A stretch of DNA of 64,000 bases, from positions 838,059,573 through 838,123,572 of the forward strand of contig OX422207.1 in the NCBI GenBank assembly GCA_949130495.1. The letters are read 5' to 3'. A program made the translations under genes and the position numbers. The notes below the pieces were generated by a model, which searched no databases, had not been told where the DNA came from, and saw only the letters and a program-made list of their open reading frames with translations. This stretch comes from Sambucus nigra (lineage: Eukaryota; Streptophyta; Magnoliopsida; Dipsacales; Adoxaceae). Of this stretch, positions 24,486 through 36,899 are shown in pieces (within the stretch, counting starts at the first letter, position 1; every line of letters begins with the position of its first letter).

Positions 24486-24497
24486 GCTCTGATACCA
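24486..24497 (-). other. primer-binding site of element B
   Basis: Minus-strand TGGTATCAGAGC beside the right LTR (24501). Confidence 0.9.
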
Positions 24498-24500
24498 ATC

Positions 24501-26116
24501 TGAAAAGGTGGTGTAGGCCCCCAATTTTTATAAATCTTGCTTCAACAAGTCAAATTTCAATTTCCTTTTTAAATATGCGGAAGCGAGATGATGGTTCAAT
24601 TAAACAAACAAATTAACAAATTTTTATTTCTTCTTAAAATTAAAATTAAACAAAGTGAAATATGATGAAACACACACACAATTTTAGATTTCACTTAAAC
24701 CAAATTATTTAACCCAAGTCCTAGAAATTTGCTTAAGTCATATTGTTCAATTTTACTAAATTAGGCCAAACCACTTTTATCACATTAAATTAAATGACTT
24801 GAATTAAATTAACATAAACATTACCCAAAATTTAATTAGCACCAAATTAAATTAAGTAGTGATTAAACCATATTTTATCTTTTTGCCTAAGCATAAATTC
24901 TAGATGAAATAGCAAGATAAAATAAATAATGAATCACTACGCCGCGATGTACGAGGAAAAATCCACAACGGGAAAAAAACCTCGGACGACCCTAGCCTCA
25001 AATCCACTAAGTACAGAATTTACAAATACAAGAAAGATGACTTACAACACTCGACTCGATCCCTCTCAAGCCCCGACGCTTCTTCTTGTATCCACCTCTG
25101 CCTAGTGAATAACCACGGATCTCCACCGCGGCCTCGGAATCTACCGATCGGACTTTTTATGGTAACTGTCACCCGAACTAGGAGCCTTTCTCCAAGTGGG
25201 TAATTCAATGCAAACATCTTCTTCTTTGTGTGATGTAGAAGCAAACCCAAATGAACTCTTGAACGGTAGAGTAATACCCGGTGCAAATATATATATATAT
25301 ATACACACAATTATGGGTGCAAACAAAGTGTTTAATAGATTTTTCTTTGAAAAATGAACACTTAAACTTGAACTTTTTCTTAGGAAAGATGAACTCACAA
25401 AACACTCTCTAGGAGTTAGAATATTATGAAAAAGTTAAACCAAAAAGGCTGGTTCCCGTACTATTAAGTTCTGTCAAAATTTAGTCGGGTAAAGGAGTGG
25501 GAAACATAAAAAAAACTGCCTAAAACTGCTTAATACCTGTTCCCGCCAAATCTCGTTCGAACGAAGATTTTCGTTCGAACAAAGTCTCGTTCGAACGAGC
25601 CTTCTAACGAAGTTCTAGTGTGAACTCGTTAAAAATCTCGTTCGATCAACCATCTCGTTCGAACGACATTTCGAATGAAGTTCCACTGGCCAATATGGGA
25701 ACTCGTTGGCAAACTCGTTCGAACGACACTTCGAACGAACTTCCACAAAGTTGAAAAAATCTATTTTTAGCCCAGAAACTTTATATTCTTTAGATTAAAG
25801 TTTTATTAAAATCTTTCTGAAAATAAACAACATTTTTAAATAAACTACACCCAATATAAAATGTTCCAAGGTCCTATATATATATGTTAAAATGCATTCA
25901 TACCTTAGGAGCAATGGAACCATGTTGATGACATAGAAACGAGGCACTTTAAACACGACATTTTGATGAAGCTTTAATATCTTGGACACTAAATCTTTAT
26001 CAAACACGTCATAGGCTTGAAGGATGATCAATTAACTCTATCCTATGACTCAAACGTTTTTGTCCGGAATTGAGCCAAAACAACAAAGAACTCAATTAGA
26101 AATTTGTGTCCTTACA
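24501..26116 (-). repeat. 5' LTR of element B (1616 bp)
   Basis: Direct repeat of 9299-11009, same ends and about 5% substitutions in the part compared. The frames open at 25020-25405 (minus) are LTR sequence. Confidence 0.9.
25551..25745. repeat. GTTCGAAC palindromic array, B right LTR
   Basis: Five GTTCGAAC copies plus TTCGAA half forms, CTTCTAACGA and ACTCGTTAAAA. Copy arrangement differs from the left LTR: an extra block lies near 25565-25595 and a shorter segment near 25710, so the array changes faster than its flanks. Confidence 0.85.
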
Positions 26117-26121
26117 CCACC
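26117..26121. repeat. target-site duplication of element B (right copy)
   Basis: CCACC directly after the LTR end TTACA, matching 9294-9298. Confidence 0.85.
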
Positions 26122-27110
26122 ATTAATGAAACTCCTAAAGTTTTCAACCTTAAATTTATCCTTTAATCAAATCTCCCCACCACATATACATGTTTAAACT
26201 TAGATCCTATTTATCATATGGACCTTATGGTATACGAATTTCTCAATCTATTTCACAAATATTGAAATGGGTTTTTCCATAAATCTCAATTAACTTTGTT
26301 CTACAATCCCAATTCCAGATTCAAATTCCACCATTTTATATTCCGGGTTTCTCATTCAAATCAGATATCTATACTCAAAGATATATAACCCACCTAATTC
26401 TTCCTTTGAATCTCATTCAAGTGTTCCATTAACAAAAACCCCATTTTGTATCCATTTATACCCAAAAATGAATTTTAATTTACACATCACTAAAATATGA
26501 ATTGGATATCACAATTTAAATATTACATCAAGTTATCCACTTGCCTGGACTTGTTCGTAGTGTATGATCTGTTGGTATAGGGAAGGTGTTGATGAAGAAC
26601 ACCCAATTTGTCTCTTAATTTGACTCCAAAAGACCCCCAATTGGCTCTTGATTTACTTCCCCAAATTCCTTCTCAAGCACTAGGTTTAGAGTTGTGTTAA
26701 ATATCATTCAACACTTCCTCAATTATGTTTAAAACCCCTAATCCCGTTTTTGGCCACATGGACCTAATTAAAATGGCCTGTGTCACCCCGTGTGGGCCCG
26801 ACTATGCCCAAAAATGCCCCGAGACCCGATTACTATCCTAGGGTACTCTTTTCTAACTATCTCGACCCATTCGGACTCAACCGCACACTCAGAATTATCA
26901 TCCGAAATACTTTATAATATTTCCAAATTTCGACCTCAAAATGTGACACACATTAATTCGAACAATTTAACTTAAAGTCTCCAATTATAAATAATTCTTT
27001 CCACTCAAATAATTTCTCCAAATCATAAATTTAAGTTTCTCCAATTTAAATATTTTTATATCTCCTAAAAATAATTAAATACTAAATCCTCAAAATTACG
27101 GGGTGTTACA

Positions 27111-27115
27111 CATGC
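27111..27115. repeat. target-site duplication of solo LTR A (right copy)
   Basis: CATGC directly after GGGTGTTACA, matching 7265-7269. Confidence 0.85.
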
Positions 27116-28253
27116 ATTCTTATTTCGAACCTCATAAAAATTGACTTCAAGAATAAAAAATATGTATGCAATAATTATCAACTCACAAGAGATAAATAAT
27201 GGGTAGAATGATTTTAATAAATCTAAGAAATACCTGGAAGGTTTATAATGCTGACGTTGCCATTTTGTATTAGATCTTTATCGTCTTTCCCTTTCAAGAC
27301 TAGAAATAAGATGAAAATGCAAATTAGTAAGATTTAAACGACACGATAATCCAAATTGAAAAAGAATAAAGAAGAGTAAAATTCATTTGATATCAGTAGG
27401 GAATCACGGGGATTATTAATCCAAGAACTTATAGCAGACAACCAATCCTTATCATCAAACCATAGGAAATGCCCCAATCATTCTTCAACATACCAAAACA
27501 TCAATAAAACCAAAAATCCAGACCTCGATACTAATCAGATATCACCTTTGTCTAATCACCCTAAGTCAACCCAAAAAACTAATTTATACTACATCACTGA
27601 ACTCAATGAACCGTATAAAATTTTAATAATCCCTAAACCTCTTTTAAACACACATTTTTGCACCAAAGAAACCCTTAATCAAACCAAATTAATACAACAC
27701 GCTTAAACCCAGTAATATAACATGATTTTTCAAAGATGATATCAGATGTCAATGCCCATTGAACGCAGTAATATATCACGTTTTGATATCAGCATACATA
27801 AACAAATCAAATTAAAAACCCTAAGTCAAACCCAAGTGATTTTACAATAAAACCAAATAGATTTCACGTTTGGATATCAGATAAAACCATATCGATTTTT
27901 GGTGTACCCACAACTAATTACAAATCAAATTAAATCTAAAACCCTCAACTAATTACAAATCGATTTTTGGTACTTGCAGCATATGTATTGTTACGAAGGA
28001 GAATGGTAGCATAGTGCATTTTTGTTCCCATTCTATGTATTGTTACAATCGATCCGCGTTCATTATAAAATGTAGAAAAAACATTGGCGAGTCCTAGACA
28101 ATGGAGATTTGGAGTACGAAGGAGATAGGGAACGAAGGAGATTTAGAGGGAAGGCTTGGAGCCACAAGTGTGATGGGTAATTTTGAAGATTTTTTTTTTA
28201 CTGTATAACCCTTATAGGTTTTTCCACTTAAAAACTAAGCAACTATTACATAT
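27116..28253. other. flanking single-copy-looking sequence, no confident gene
   Basis: Continuation of the pre-insertion locus. AT-rich; only the short exon candidate at 27234-27299 (minus) stands out. Confidence 0.5.
27234..27299 (-). other. candidate 66-bp internal exon
   Basis: On the minus strand TTATTTCTAG precedes it and GTATTTC follows. One frame is open throughout (LKGKDDKDLIQNGNVSIINLP) and the other two have stops. I do not recognise the family. Supported only by splice-like borders and an open frame. Confidence 0.22.
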
Positions 28254-28308
28254 TTTACAATGGTTTTGAACACTTACAAAGTTTTTAAATGTTCAAAACC
28301 GTTGTAAA
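28254..28308. repeat. imperfect inverted repeat (22-bp arms)
   Basis: 28254-28275 and 28287-28308 are complementary with two mismatches, spaced 11 bp (TTTACAATGGTTTTGAAC against GTTCAAAACCGTTGTAAA). It may be the subterminal region of a DNA transposon or a simple hairpin; no ends were identified. Confidence 0.6.
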
Positions 28309-28389
28309 TTTTGTAAGTGTTATAAAAACTTACAAATTAAATAATCTATTAGTTGCAAAATAACCATTATGGTGTGGTGACGTTGTGGT

Positions 28390-29530
28390 TATTTTGTCTC
28401 AAAATTCAACATCCTCTCTTGAAAATGAAGTAATGTTCTCTTTGGTGTACGTAAAATGCACAAAAGATGAAATAAACTTTTTACAGTTTAATTTGGAGGA
28501 GATTTATTAAAAAAAAGTTTAATGTCTCTGAGACATCAAACTTTTTATCGAGATTTACAATTTGTATAGTAGTGTTCCTATGTTGATTATTGTAGACTTT
28601 AATGGTGTGGATAATCAAGAATAGAAGATAGGAAGTAATGAAGTAGACTTAATGTTGTCCAAGACTCCAATGAAGCTTTGATGAATTTTTCTTTGTTTGA
28701 GATAAGGTACAGTGGATTAAAGTTTACTTGGTGCAACAATAGAATTTTTAATGGAATCATTTTGTCTAGACTTGATAGAGGTTTATTTAATATTTTGTGG
28801 AAAAATGACTTACCTAGTTCTACAATCTCTCATTTAAATAGAAATTGCTCAGACATTTCCCTCTGCTGCTATAGATAAAAACTAGCCAATAGGATTTACC
28901 AAGTCCTTTTAAATTTCAGAACATGTGGTGCTCCCATCCCTAGATTTAAGATACTATCAAGAATAACTAGATTCTCCCAGTTCATTCCTCTCGAATGAAA
29001 TTTTTTGCCTACAAACTCGAGAGATTTAAATCTTGTGTGAGAGAATGGAATAAGAATTATTTCAAAGAAGTTTTTCAATCTATTATAGACCTTGAAGATG
29101 AAATTATTCAGAAGGGATTTCAGTTTGAACAATGCCTTGGTATGGTGAATATGAGTGAGTTATTTAAATATAGATCAAGGCGTAATGTAGCTATGAAAAA
29201 GGAAGAAGCTTTTTGGCAATAAAAATCTAACATCAAATGACTAAAATAGTGGGGTTCTAATACTAAAATCTTCCATTATAGTGTTTAATCCTATAGAAAC
29301 AAATTGGTTGTATTCGAAATCAAGAACAAAGAGGGTGATCTTATTGAAGAGGAGAATTTAATTCATGAAGCCTTCATTGACCACTTTCGATCACATATCA
29401 AAGTTGACCAACTATTGACTGCATAGATCTCATTGAAGTGGTCATTAGAAGTAGAATTATAAAATGTTTTCTCTCTTTAATGAAGATGAGATATATAATG
29501 TTATTTTTTAAATTAATAACATCAATGTTG
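28390..29530 (+). pseudogene. LINE (L1-type) fragment: endonuclease to start of RT
   Basis: A short segment near 28440-28470 resembles the endonuclease core (VYVKCTKDE). Then 28678-28880 gives GLKFTWCNNR, SRLDRGL and an SHLNRNCSD end, the standard exonuclease-endonuclease-phosphatase order. 28995-29222 gives the linker (LERFKSCVREWNKNYFKEV, EEAFWQ). After a stop come a NTKIFHYSV-type stretch and IKNKEGDLIEEENLI. Sequence breaks off at 29530 where another LTR begins. No RT catalytic motif is present. Many frame breaks mark an old copy. Confidence 0.8.
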
Positions 29531-30125
29531 TGTAATACTCTGTACTTTCATGAGTATTGAATTTTCACATGTGTTTTTAATTATAAATTTAATTGGGAAA
29601 ATTAAATTAGTTTTGATAAATATTAATTAGCATGTTAAAGATTAATATTTATTACTATTATTATTTACTTTCTTGTGATATGTAAATATAGATGTGAATT
29701 ATTATATGGCATTTATGAGTGAAAATCGACGGTTTATTATATTATGTCGATAGAGAGTTACATCGACGAATTTATATAGCTTGTGGGCTATGCGTACTGT
29801 ATGCACGTGTGGGGCCTGATTAATGAGATAATGATATATTTTTAGTTGGGTGACTCAGATGACCTTTTTGAATGCACAAGTGATTAATAATAGGTTAAAA
29901 TAGTCCAAAGTAGGTAACCGGGTGTTATAGTTGGATTATGGGCATTTTTATACGTAAAAGGACCCATATGGGGGTATAATGGTCTTTATACACCAAGGGT
30001 TTAATCTAAAAATGGGATGAGGATGTGATCAGGGGGTATTTAAGATTTAGAGAGGTGGATAATAGCCCCACTTTTGGCCTCTACATAATTGTGAATAAGG
30101 AAAATCTTAAGAGAAGAGAGTGGGG

Positions 30126-30201
<76 letters not shown>

Positions 30202-30990
30202 CTTGGAGAAGAGAAGGAAAAGCCAATATTCGAATACAAAATCATTCATACGTGTTGGTACTTGGGATTCAAATCCATACCCCAGGTATTTACTTACTTT
30301 AGATTGTAAATTCTGTAGTTAATTACATTCACAATTCATTAAGATATGAGATTAAAAGATTGAAACTTTGAGAATTAAATGAAGATATTTAAGTTGTGCT
30401 TAACCCCTGATTGTAATTGATGTTGAATGATGAGGAATATGTAAGAATTTTGTGATTTAATTATGGGTTTATTAGTAAAAACATGTTAAAAATTGAGAGG
30501 ATGTTAGAATCAATGAAATTTCAAAGTTAGATTAATTCTTAGTTGATTAAATTGATTAATGATTAGCGATCCAAGTTTTTGATTATGGATTTAGGTATAT
30601 TTTGTAATTATAATTCTTCTAGGTTAATTATTAACACCTTTGTTTATTAGGATTGTTTTTCATATCGGGCATTTATGTGCTTCTTTTATTGTATATATTT
30701 AAAGTGAAATATCATACAATTTTGATTTAGTTTTAGATGCCAAACGCCAGGAGAGGTAGACCCGTGCGTGTAGTGGGGAGGGCTGTATAGGTAGAGGCTT
30801 AGTCAGAGCTGTAGGCCGCTTAGGGGACTGTGATCGCAGTAGAGGTAACAACCATAATAGTACGTGCGATTAATGCTGCCATGACCTCTATGGCGCAGCA
30901 CTTGCCCTAGGCACAGCCACGACCACGAGTGGCAGCACTAGGCAAAATCACAATATTTGTTAGGGAAATCGGTGTTGAGGACTTACAATA
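29531..30990 (+). mobile_element. decayed Tekay-like gypsy: LTR plus gag start
   Basis: It begins TGTAATACTCTGTA, closely resembling the LTR start of element D read on the minus strand (TGTAATACCCCGTA), followed by similar ATTAATTGG-type sequence. An AT/AG microsatellite lies at 30129-30199. At 30737 an ATG opens a gag-like N-terminus (MPNARRGRPVRVVGRAV, then after stops an AINAAMTSMAQHLP stretch) like D's gag start. Several stops occur, and nothing recognisable follows 30990. The LTR end and primer site were not located. Confidence 0.55.
30129..30199. repeat. (AT)n(AG)n microsatellite
   Basis: AT to 30160, AG to 30199. Apparent frames on both strands here are artefacts. Confidence 0.95.
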
Positions 30991-31847
30991 ATGTTGCTAA
31001 TCGTGCATTAGTTCACTACCATTACAATCGCTTACATCTGAGGGGAGCGAACAAGATATGAGAGTCGAGCCAGAAGGGAAAAATCTGGGGCAACGGTGCC
31101 AGTGGGGCTCCATAGCAGCATGGTAGGCAACAAGAGCGAGGGCTTGGTGATTAGATGATAACAGGGAATGGAAAATTGCACAAGATTCAATTGAATACAA
31201 GAAGCTCAATCGTTAAAATCCTAATAGATTCTTGTAGATCCATAGACCTCACTATAAAGGATATGACAACACTTGTGTCTTTAAATTGAGAAAAACTTTG
31301 TCAATGGGGTACGTTAACCTCCTTCTCACAGTTGGGGTTGAAGATTGTGGTACCACCTTGTAGAAAAAGTCATTGGTACTAGACATATCCTCAAACTACA
31401 ATGTCATTTTTGTAAGACGTTCACTTAATTACTTAGACACGGTCATTTCCATAAATAAACTGCTAATAAGATTTCCCACTTCCTATAGGTTTAAAGAAGC
31501 CTTTCAAGATCAAAAGAAACCTTGTGAATGATTTGTTGCATATAGGGTCAGTAATCCCTATCCAAGGTTAATTGGATATATTTATTTTTTCATTTTTTAG
31601 GCTTATAAGCATTGCTATGGTTTAGGAGGTGATAGAGGAGGCATCAGGCTTGTTTGTTATTGATTTTGGGTTCGAACTAATTCTTCTATGATCACAAATT
31701 ATGTTTATGGACTCTATAGAGATTGTCTCTTGTCTCTCATTGTGATATTGTAGTTTTTATAATTAACTTTATGTATTGAAAAAACCAATATGTCTATTGT
31801 ATATAATATTGACTACACTTTCCATAGTAAAATATACAAATATACTC
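30991..31847. other. no feature recognised
   Basis: AT-rich sequence without domain or repeat that I can name. Confidence 0.5.
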
Positions 31848-32065
31848 TCAATGAGGTATAAGGACCCATGAGTAAAGATCGAGTTATAATGACATCAAAG
31901 GATGATTGACTATAAATTATATCTTGATGACATCTAAGGGATATTAACTACAAGTCCAGTCTTAACGAGGTCTAACCTTGACTATAAATCCCCTCTTAAT
32001 GAGGTCTAAGGACCCTTCAATACCAAAATACTAATGAGGTTCAAAAAACCTTTACTAACAGTATA
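31848..32065. repeat. imperfect 35-40-bp tandem repeats
   Basis: About six diverged units of the type TTAATGAGGTCTAAGGACCC, next to the antisense ORF relic, as in the first Tat element. Confidence 0.6.
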
Positions 32066-32749
32066 TGCATAGGTAAAAACCCATTATATACAAATTAGTC
32101 ATAGGAATAATGTACCTCTGACTTAATATAATGTTAAGATCATCTTCACCCTCAACTCAAATCAAGTCCCATGGTATACATATCCTTGGATAAATATATT
32201 TAATATGATTCCAAGGATTTCCACATTGATTCTAAGGGCTAAATAACATAGATTGTCTAAAAAGTTCTAGGTCAGTGGGGGGTTAAGTACGGTTCACACT
32301 AAAATTTATTATGGATCGACCCCCCATAACAATGCATTGTTTAAAAAATCCTAACTCTTGGTCCTAAAATGTATTTGAGGTCTATACACCCTTAGATGAA
32401 ATTTTGTTACAAAATGTTTACGAATTCCATAATAACTTTTTTAAGGTCTAAAGACATTGGACTTCACAAAATTTTAAATAGTTAGGACTTTATCCTTGAT
32501 CATGCTTCGGTCTTATGAGGTCACATAAACTTTAAAATATTTATTGACTATTTGGAAGTCATGTTGTTAAAAAGTAAATACTTCAAAAAAAATAAATAGG
32601 GACTATGGGTGATGGATACTACAAAACTTAAACCAACAAAATGTTAACACAAAATAAATAATTCCCTTCTCACAAAGAATTCAAGTAAACTAAAGGCGAA
32701 TATTAAAATGAACAAGTACAACAACAAGATGGAATAAACAATCATTTTT
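32066..32749. other. 3' region of the second Tat-like element, no gene
   Basis: No open frame of note. Probably untranslated element sequence between repeats and antisense ORF. Confidence 0.4.
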
Positions 32750-34758
32750 TCATTCATAATATTGAAGATTAAAATGTGAAGTACAAATAGATATAACTAA
32801 AGAAAGAAAAAATAAGATAAATAGTTTATGTGGTCTTATCTCTATCTTCCTCAACTTTAATACTGGCGTGGAAAGATTCTTGTTGACCCACATCCTTAGC
32901 ACTATAAATACAAATTTGGTTTGAGACCTTAATATTCTTCTCACCCTCCTCATACAACTCCTCATTCGAAAAGGAACTGATGAGATGATCAATAGATATG
33001 TTAAGGTCTGAAAAAAAAATTGGTTTGCAGCAAAACCCGTGGCATAATTCATACTGATGTAGGTCAGATATATCTTAAAATTAAAGTAATCTAACAAAGT
33101 GGGATTGATCTTATTTTTCACACGGCCTTAAAGATTTGTATATTTGGCAATGAACTCATCTCGCTTCACCTAATAAAATAAATCTTATGAACATTATAGG
33201 TTTTGATCCATCTTTGTATCAAGTTATTTAGCCTGTAAAGCAATAACATTGGTCACCACTCCATTTGATTTTTACTTCTCCGTCCCTACCTCGAGAAAGT
33301 CAACCTTCAAAGCATAATATCTTACCTTTAACTCCTCATAGTTATCTAAGAGGTCTGTATGTACCATCTTTTTTTTATTTAAGATATATGACAAAGACCT
33401 TCGAAGCTTGGATAAATATCTTTAGGCCTCACAGAATTATGACATCCACTCTTCACTATACTAACTCAACATGTCCAAAAGATTCTTTGAAGTAAATAAT
33501 TGATCCGTTAAATGTTCCATCCTACCTTATACGACCCTTAAAATGATCTAAAAATCATTGAAACCATGAACCCCTAGAGAACTTAAATATTCTAATGAGT
33601 AATTAACGAGGATTTTGAAGTATGGGTTAACTTCCATCGCTTTAGCACTTTATTCATTTTCTCTCTTTTAAGAACAAGAGAGACCATCTCCTTCTCCAAT
33701 AAAATTTTGCCAACCTATACTTAGTATCTCTCATTATGAAGTGAAGAAATGGATACTAAGGTAAGTGAAGAAAATATCAAGTCATAAAAAGATAGGTCGA
33801 AAGAAAGAGATTATTAAGAATAGGCCATGAGGCCTCGGTAGGAACCTACAACTTATTGGAGATCTTACTCACCACGGAATAAAAATGAAAGGGATTAGAA
33901 GAATTTCCTTCATCCTTTGATGGGCTCTAAAATCTATGAGTCAATAACAACTTTGTCATACATGATAGACTCATTAATGTGGTGTTTGATCTGGTCCTAG
34001 GCATATACCTTCACGTGACAATCACAAATAGATATTGAGAGGTTTGTACCCGACAGTTTAGGGTCGGGCCCAACCAAATTATAAGTATCTTGGATAGAGT
34101 CACTAATGAGTCAAAAGGAATATCAGTACATTTTACCCCTTTAAATTTTGAATACCTATTAAGGGGTAATCGAAAGATAATTTACTCTAGGACGGTCATT
34201 CCAAAATGTGGGAATCTCAACTCATAAGCCATATCTTTTGCCACAGTCACCTCCAACAAAGAATAATAATTTATTCCAGTTCTTAGGAGAATTTTTATTA
34301 TCCTAACGAATCTGTGGAATACTTTCTTGGATGCTAAGTACTTCATCCAGACATCGTCCTCTTTGCTTTGGGCCTGAAAGTGTTACATGTAGAAAAATTG
34401 ACTAAGGGGTGATATTATGCTTTCCCTTGTTGAACTATCTAAAAGAGAGGATGACTTCTGTCAAAGGCTTTTAGGATTTTTTCGCAAGTTCCTTGAGCAA
34501 AAACCTTAGAGTGATAAAAACCTCCCCTATGGTAGAGGGGAGAGGAAAATAGTTCCCATACTTCAATAAGATCTTATTTAACCATACAAATTTAAGAACT
34601 CTCGAGTGTGACCTCTCGTGGGATTCAAAAACTATCAATTCCATAGATTTGAGGATTTTATAACTTTGCATCAAATGATCGAGGTCTTTAGAAGATATAA
34701 TATAAGCCTTTGAAGCCAAGCCTTTGAACCTAAGATACTGAGGCCCTAAGTACTCCAT
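32750..34758 (-). pseudogene. relic of a Tat antisense ORF (PF04195-like)
   Basis: The first block (34758-34471) ends in a KYGNYFPLPSTIGEV stretch, matching the Phe-Pro-Leu-Pro core of the domain. About 60 residues further, after stops, SPKNWNKLLFFVGGDCGKR (near 34215-34290) matches the conserved Trp-Lys-FFFV part. A Lys/Glu-rich stretch (LLEKEMVSLVLKRENE, near 33660-33710) is coiled-coil-like as in the C-terminal half of such proteins. The last open block (33121-32750) is unassigned. More than ten stops; clearly dead. Confidence 0.5.
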
Positions 34759-35939
34759 GATGATGACCGTAGATATAACTTTAGTAAACTAAGGAAGGGA
34801 GATCACGTCCTATAAGATACTTTAGTTATTTCTCCAGTTGTGGGATCGTCCATGGTCAGGGGAATATGGTTCAAAATTCTTGGAGATGATATTTTCAAAT
34901 ACAGGAGGTTACGAAGTGAATGTGAAAGAACTACTTCAGGAAGAAATAGAAAATATCAAAATTTTAATATTTGATTAAAATCATGGAGAAACCAAGTGGA
35001 CATTAAGGAATATTTATAGTCTCAAGAGTAATTGACTTAATCACTCAAAACGTGTCAATCATCTTCAGTCAGACTCCCCACGTATCTCACTGTAATGACT
35101 TGTGACCATGTGGAATTTCAATTATGTCCTATTATTTAAGTAAAATGTCAAAAAGAATTTTCAATTAGTTAATTTACTATTTCCCCTTGCATGTCACGAA
35201 AGCAACAACAAGGGGATAGTGATGCTATGGAATATTATCTTTAACCTCAAACCTCAAGAATAATACCCAAACCTCAAGTTAGAGGTAAGGATATAGGCAA
35301 AAGGACGTCATCGTATTAGTCCCATATCCAACATTAAGACCATTACTATAAACAACACATATGATTCTCAAAAGGTCCTTCTGAGACATCATTAAATGTT
35401 CATGACTACCTCCATAACTCAATAGTTGAAGACATTCCCCTTATTTGAAGGGAAGGACATTAACATCCCTCCATAATGACCAATCTTGGAACTAAAAGTG
35501 GTGAAATAATCCTTAGATAGTAAATAGAAGGGTTTCCATCTCATATCATCTTTTCAATTACCATGAATCAAAAAAGATCTATGACAAAAAAACCAACCTC
35601 GTTCGCCCCCTTTTAGAATGCATCAGATCCTGAGGCCACTCATGTATGATGAATACACTCTTAGTAGCTCACAACTGAAACCTTAGGATAAAAAATATAA
35701 TATCAAGCAAAATATTATATCAATCTGGTAGGTTGGTAGAAAGTACAAACACTATTCTACCAACTTACACTTACAACTTCCTTTTTCTAGATCATTATAT
35801 GTCATTTTAAGTCGTAAACAACTATCACCACCCACATGAAAACCTTTTACCAAGACTTCAATATTCTACTATAACGATAGATCCTAGACATGGTTGACTA
35901 TACTATAACAATAATTCCCCATCTCCCCTAGTAGTTGAC

Positions 35940-35950
35940 TATATAAATAG
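35940..35950 (+). promoter_or_regulatory. TATA box in the second Tat-like LTR
   Basis: TATATAAATAG about 720 bp into the putative LTR. Supports + orientation. Confidence 0.4.
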
Positions 35951-36420
35951 TGTTTTAGGATGGTTTAGAATAGATAATTTAAGAGATTACATCAATAGAT
36001 AAGTGTTGATAATTATACTTATGATTGGAAAAGAGAGTCCAAAGCACTCTCGGCTTCTATATTGTATACTAAGGAGAGTCAAGAGCAGTTTTGGATCATA
36101 TATTGTATACTAAGCATCATATTTAGGTGACTTATAAAAGTTTTAGTATTATGAGTCCTAAGTGAGTAAGAAGTACTTCGATCATCCATTCATTTTCCTC
36201 CTAAGGGCTCTATACTCATTACAAAGACCTCAGATCTTATTGAACCACCATAGTTAACGTCTATGGCATCTCCACTTATAAATAAGCTTTTTAATGAATT
36301 TGTTAGAAAGAAAAACTTTAGTGTGGAAGTAAGTACCTTATTTGATCTATTAAACCACTGATTATCATTGTCTTTTTGTTATCACTAATTTAGGAATACA
36401 TCCTCATATTTTCAGGCACA

Positions 36421-36899
36421 TGGGTGAGGAAAAGGGGGAGTCCGTTTAACCGAGGGCTAAGAAATATGCCAATGGGATGGTGGATCTTAAAAACTAGGGT
36501 GGAAATTAATAAAACCCTTAAAGAAGAAATATAATGGCTATAATTAGAAACATTACAAGTTTGAGGGCAATCGATCCCCAGAAGTCGGTTAGGGACAAGA
36601 ATATATAAGACAATAGGAGAGAAAACAATTTAAGTTATTCAGAGTGGAACATTCTGTATATGGATACATGGGATGATAGTCTAGGAGGTGTGCTAAGGCC
36701 ACTTCCAATTCCACCTATAGGGAAATAATTAATGCAATATAACATTGTGGAGCATTATATTGTTTGATTGATACAACCAACAGAGATATAGTCAACGATA
36801 TATCGTATATTGATGGTGAACTATATAGAGTTCTATTTTCTATGGTCCCAACATATTGATTTGTTAGTGTAGACAAGACACAACTTTAGCCGTGATATA
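36421..36899. other. unassigned sequence between LTR relics
   Basis: Starts with ATGGGTGAGGAAAAGGGG and an Arg/Lys-rich short frame that could be a gag leader, but no domain is recognisable. Confidence 0.3.

Larger units (their letters stand above)
9299..26116 (-). mobile_element. element B: gag-only Sirevirus-like Ty1/copia element, host of element C
   Basis: LTRs 9299-11009 and 24501-26116 flank an internal region of about 3.7 kb once C is removed. A primer-binding site (minus strand, TGGTATCAGAGC, 24486-24497) adjoins the right LTR and a purine tract adjoins the left LTR, so it is transcribed leftwards. Only gag is recognisable (24443 to 22507); protease, integrase, RT and RNase H are absent. 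Repeated purine tracts near the 3' LTR, coiled-coil-rich gag with Cys-His boxes and CpG palindromes in the LTR are features associated with Sireviruses. It probably depended on enzymes from a related element. Confidence 0.85.
7270..27110 (-). mobile_element. solo LTR A of a Tekay-like gypsy family, split by nested elements
   Basis: It begins TGTGAGACCCCG and ends GGGTGTTACA, flanked by CATGC on both sides. Removing element B and one copy of its target site leaves 7270-9298 plus 26122-27110, about 3.0 kb, close to the 2964-bp LTRs of element D. The two are alignable: ATACCGGG near the start, then GTTGGTTCA, AGCATCAC, GTCGAAAA, CACCTAGTATT and GTGCCAAATTTTAA in the same order, and AAAATGCCCCG near the right end. 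No internal gypsy sequence is present, so this is a solo LTR left by recombination, in the same orientation as D. It holds an AC/AT microsatellite (8535-8599) and an ATCG array (9225-9262). Confidence 0.85.
31848..36420 (+). mobile_element. second Tat-like 3' region, strongly decayed
   Basis: The order repeats that of 1-5573: imperfect tandem repeats (31848-32065), a minus-strand antisense ORF relic (34758 to about 32750), a purine tract (AACAAGGGGATAG near 35206-35218) and an LTR-like segment from TGATGCTATGG at 35219 with a TATA box at 35940-35950. The LTR end is uncertain: AGCATCA near 36116 would pair with TGATGCT, but later ends are possible. Pol would lie to the left and is not found. 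Confidence 0.45.

Noticed and set aside
30040..30302. Frames of 60-69 codons on both strands
   Set aside because: Created by the AT/AG microsatellite.
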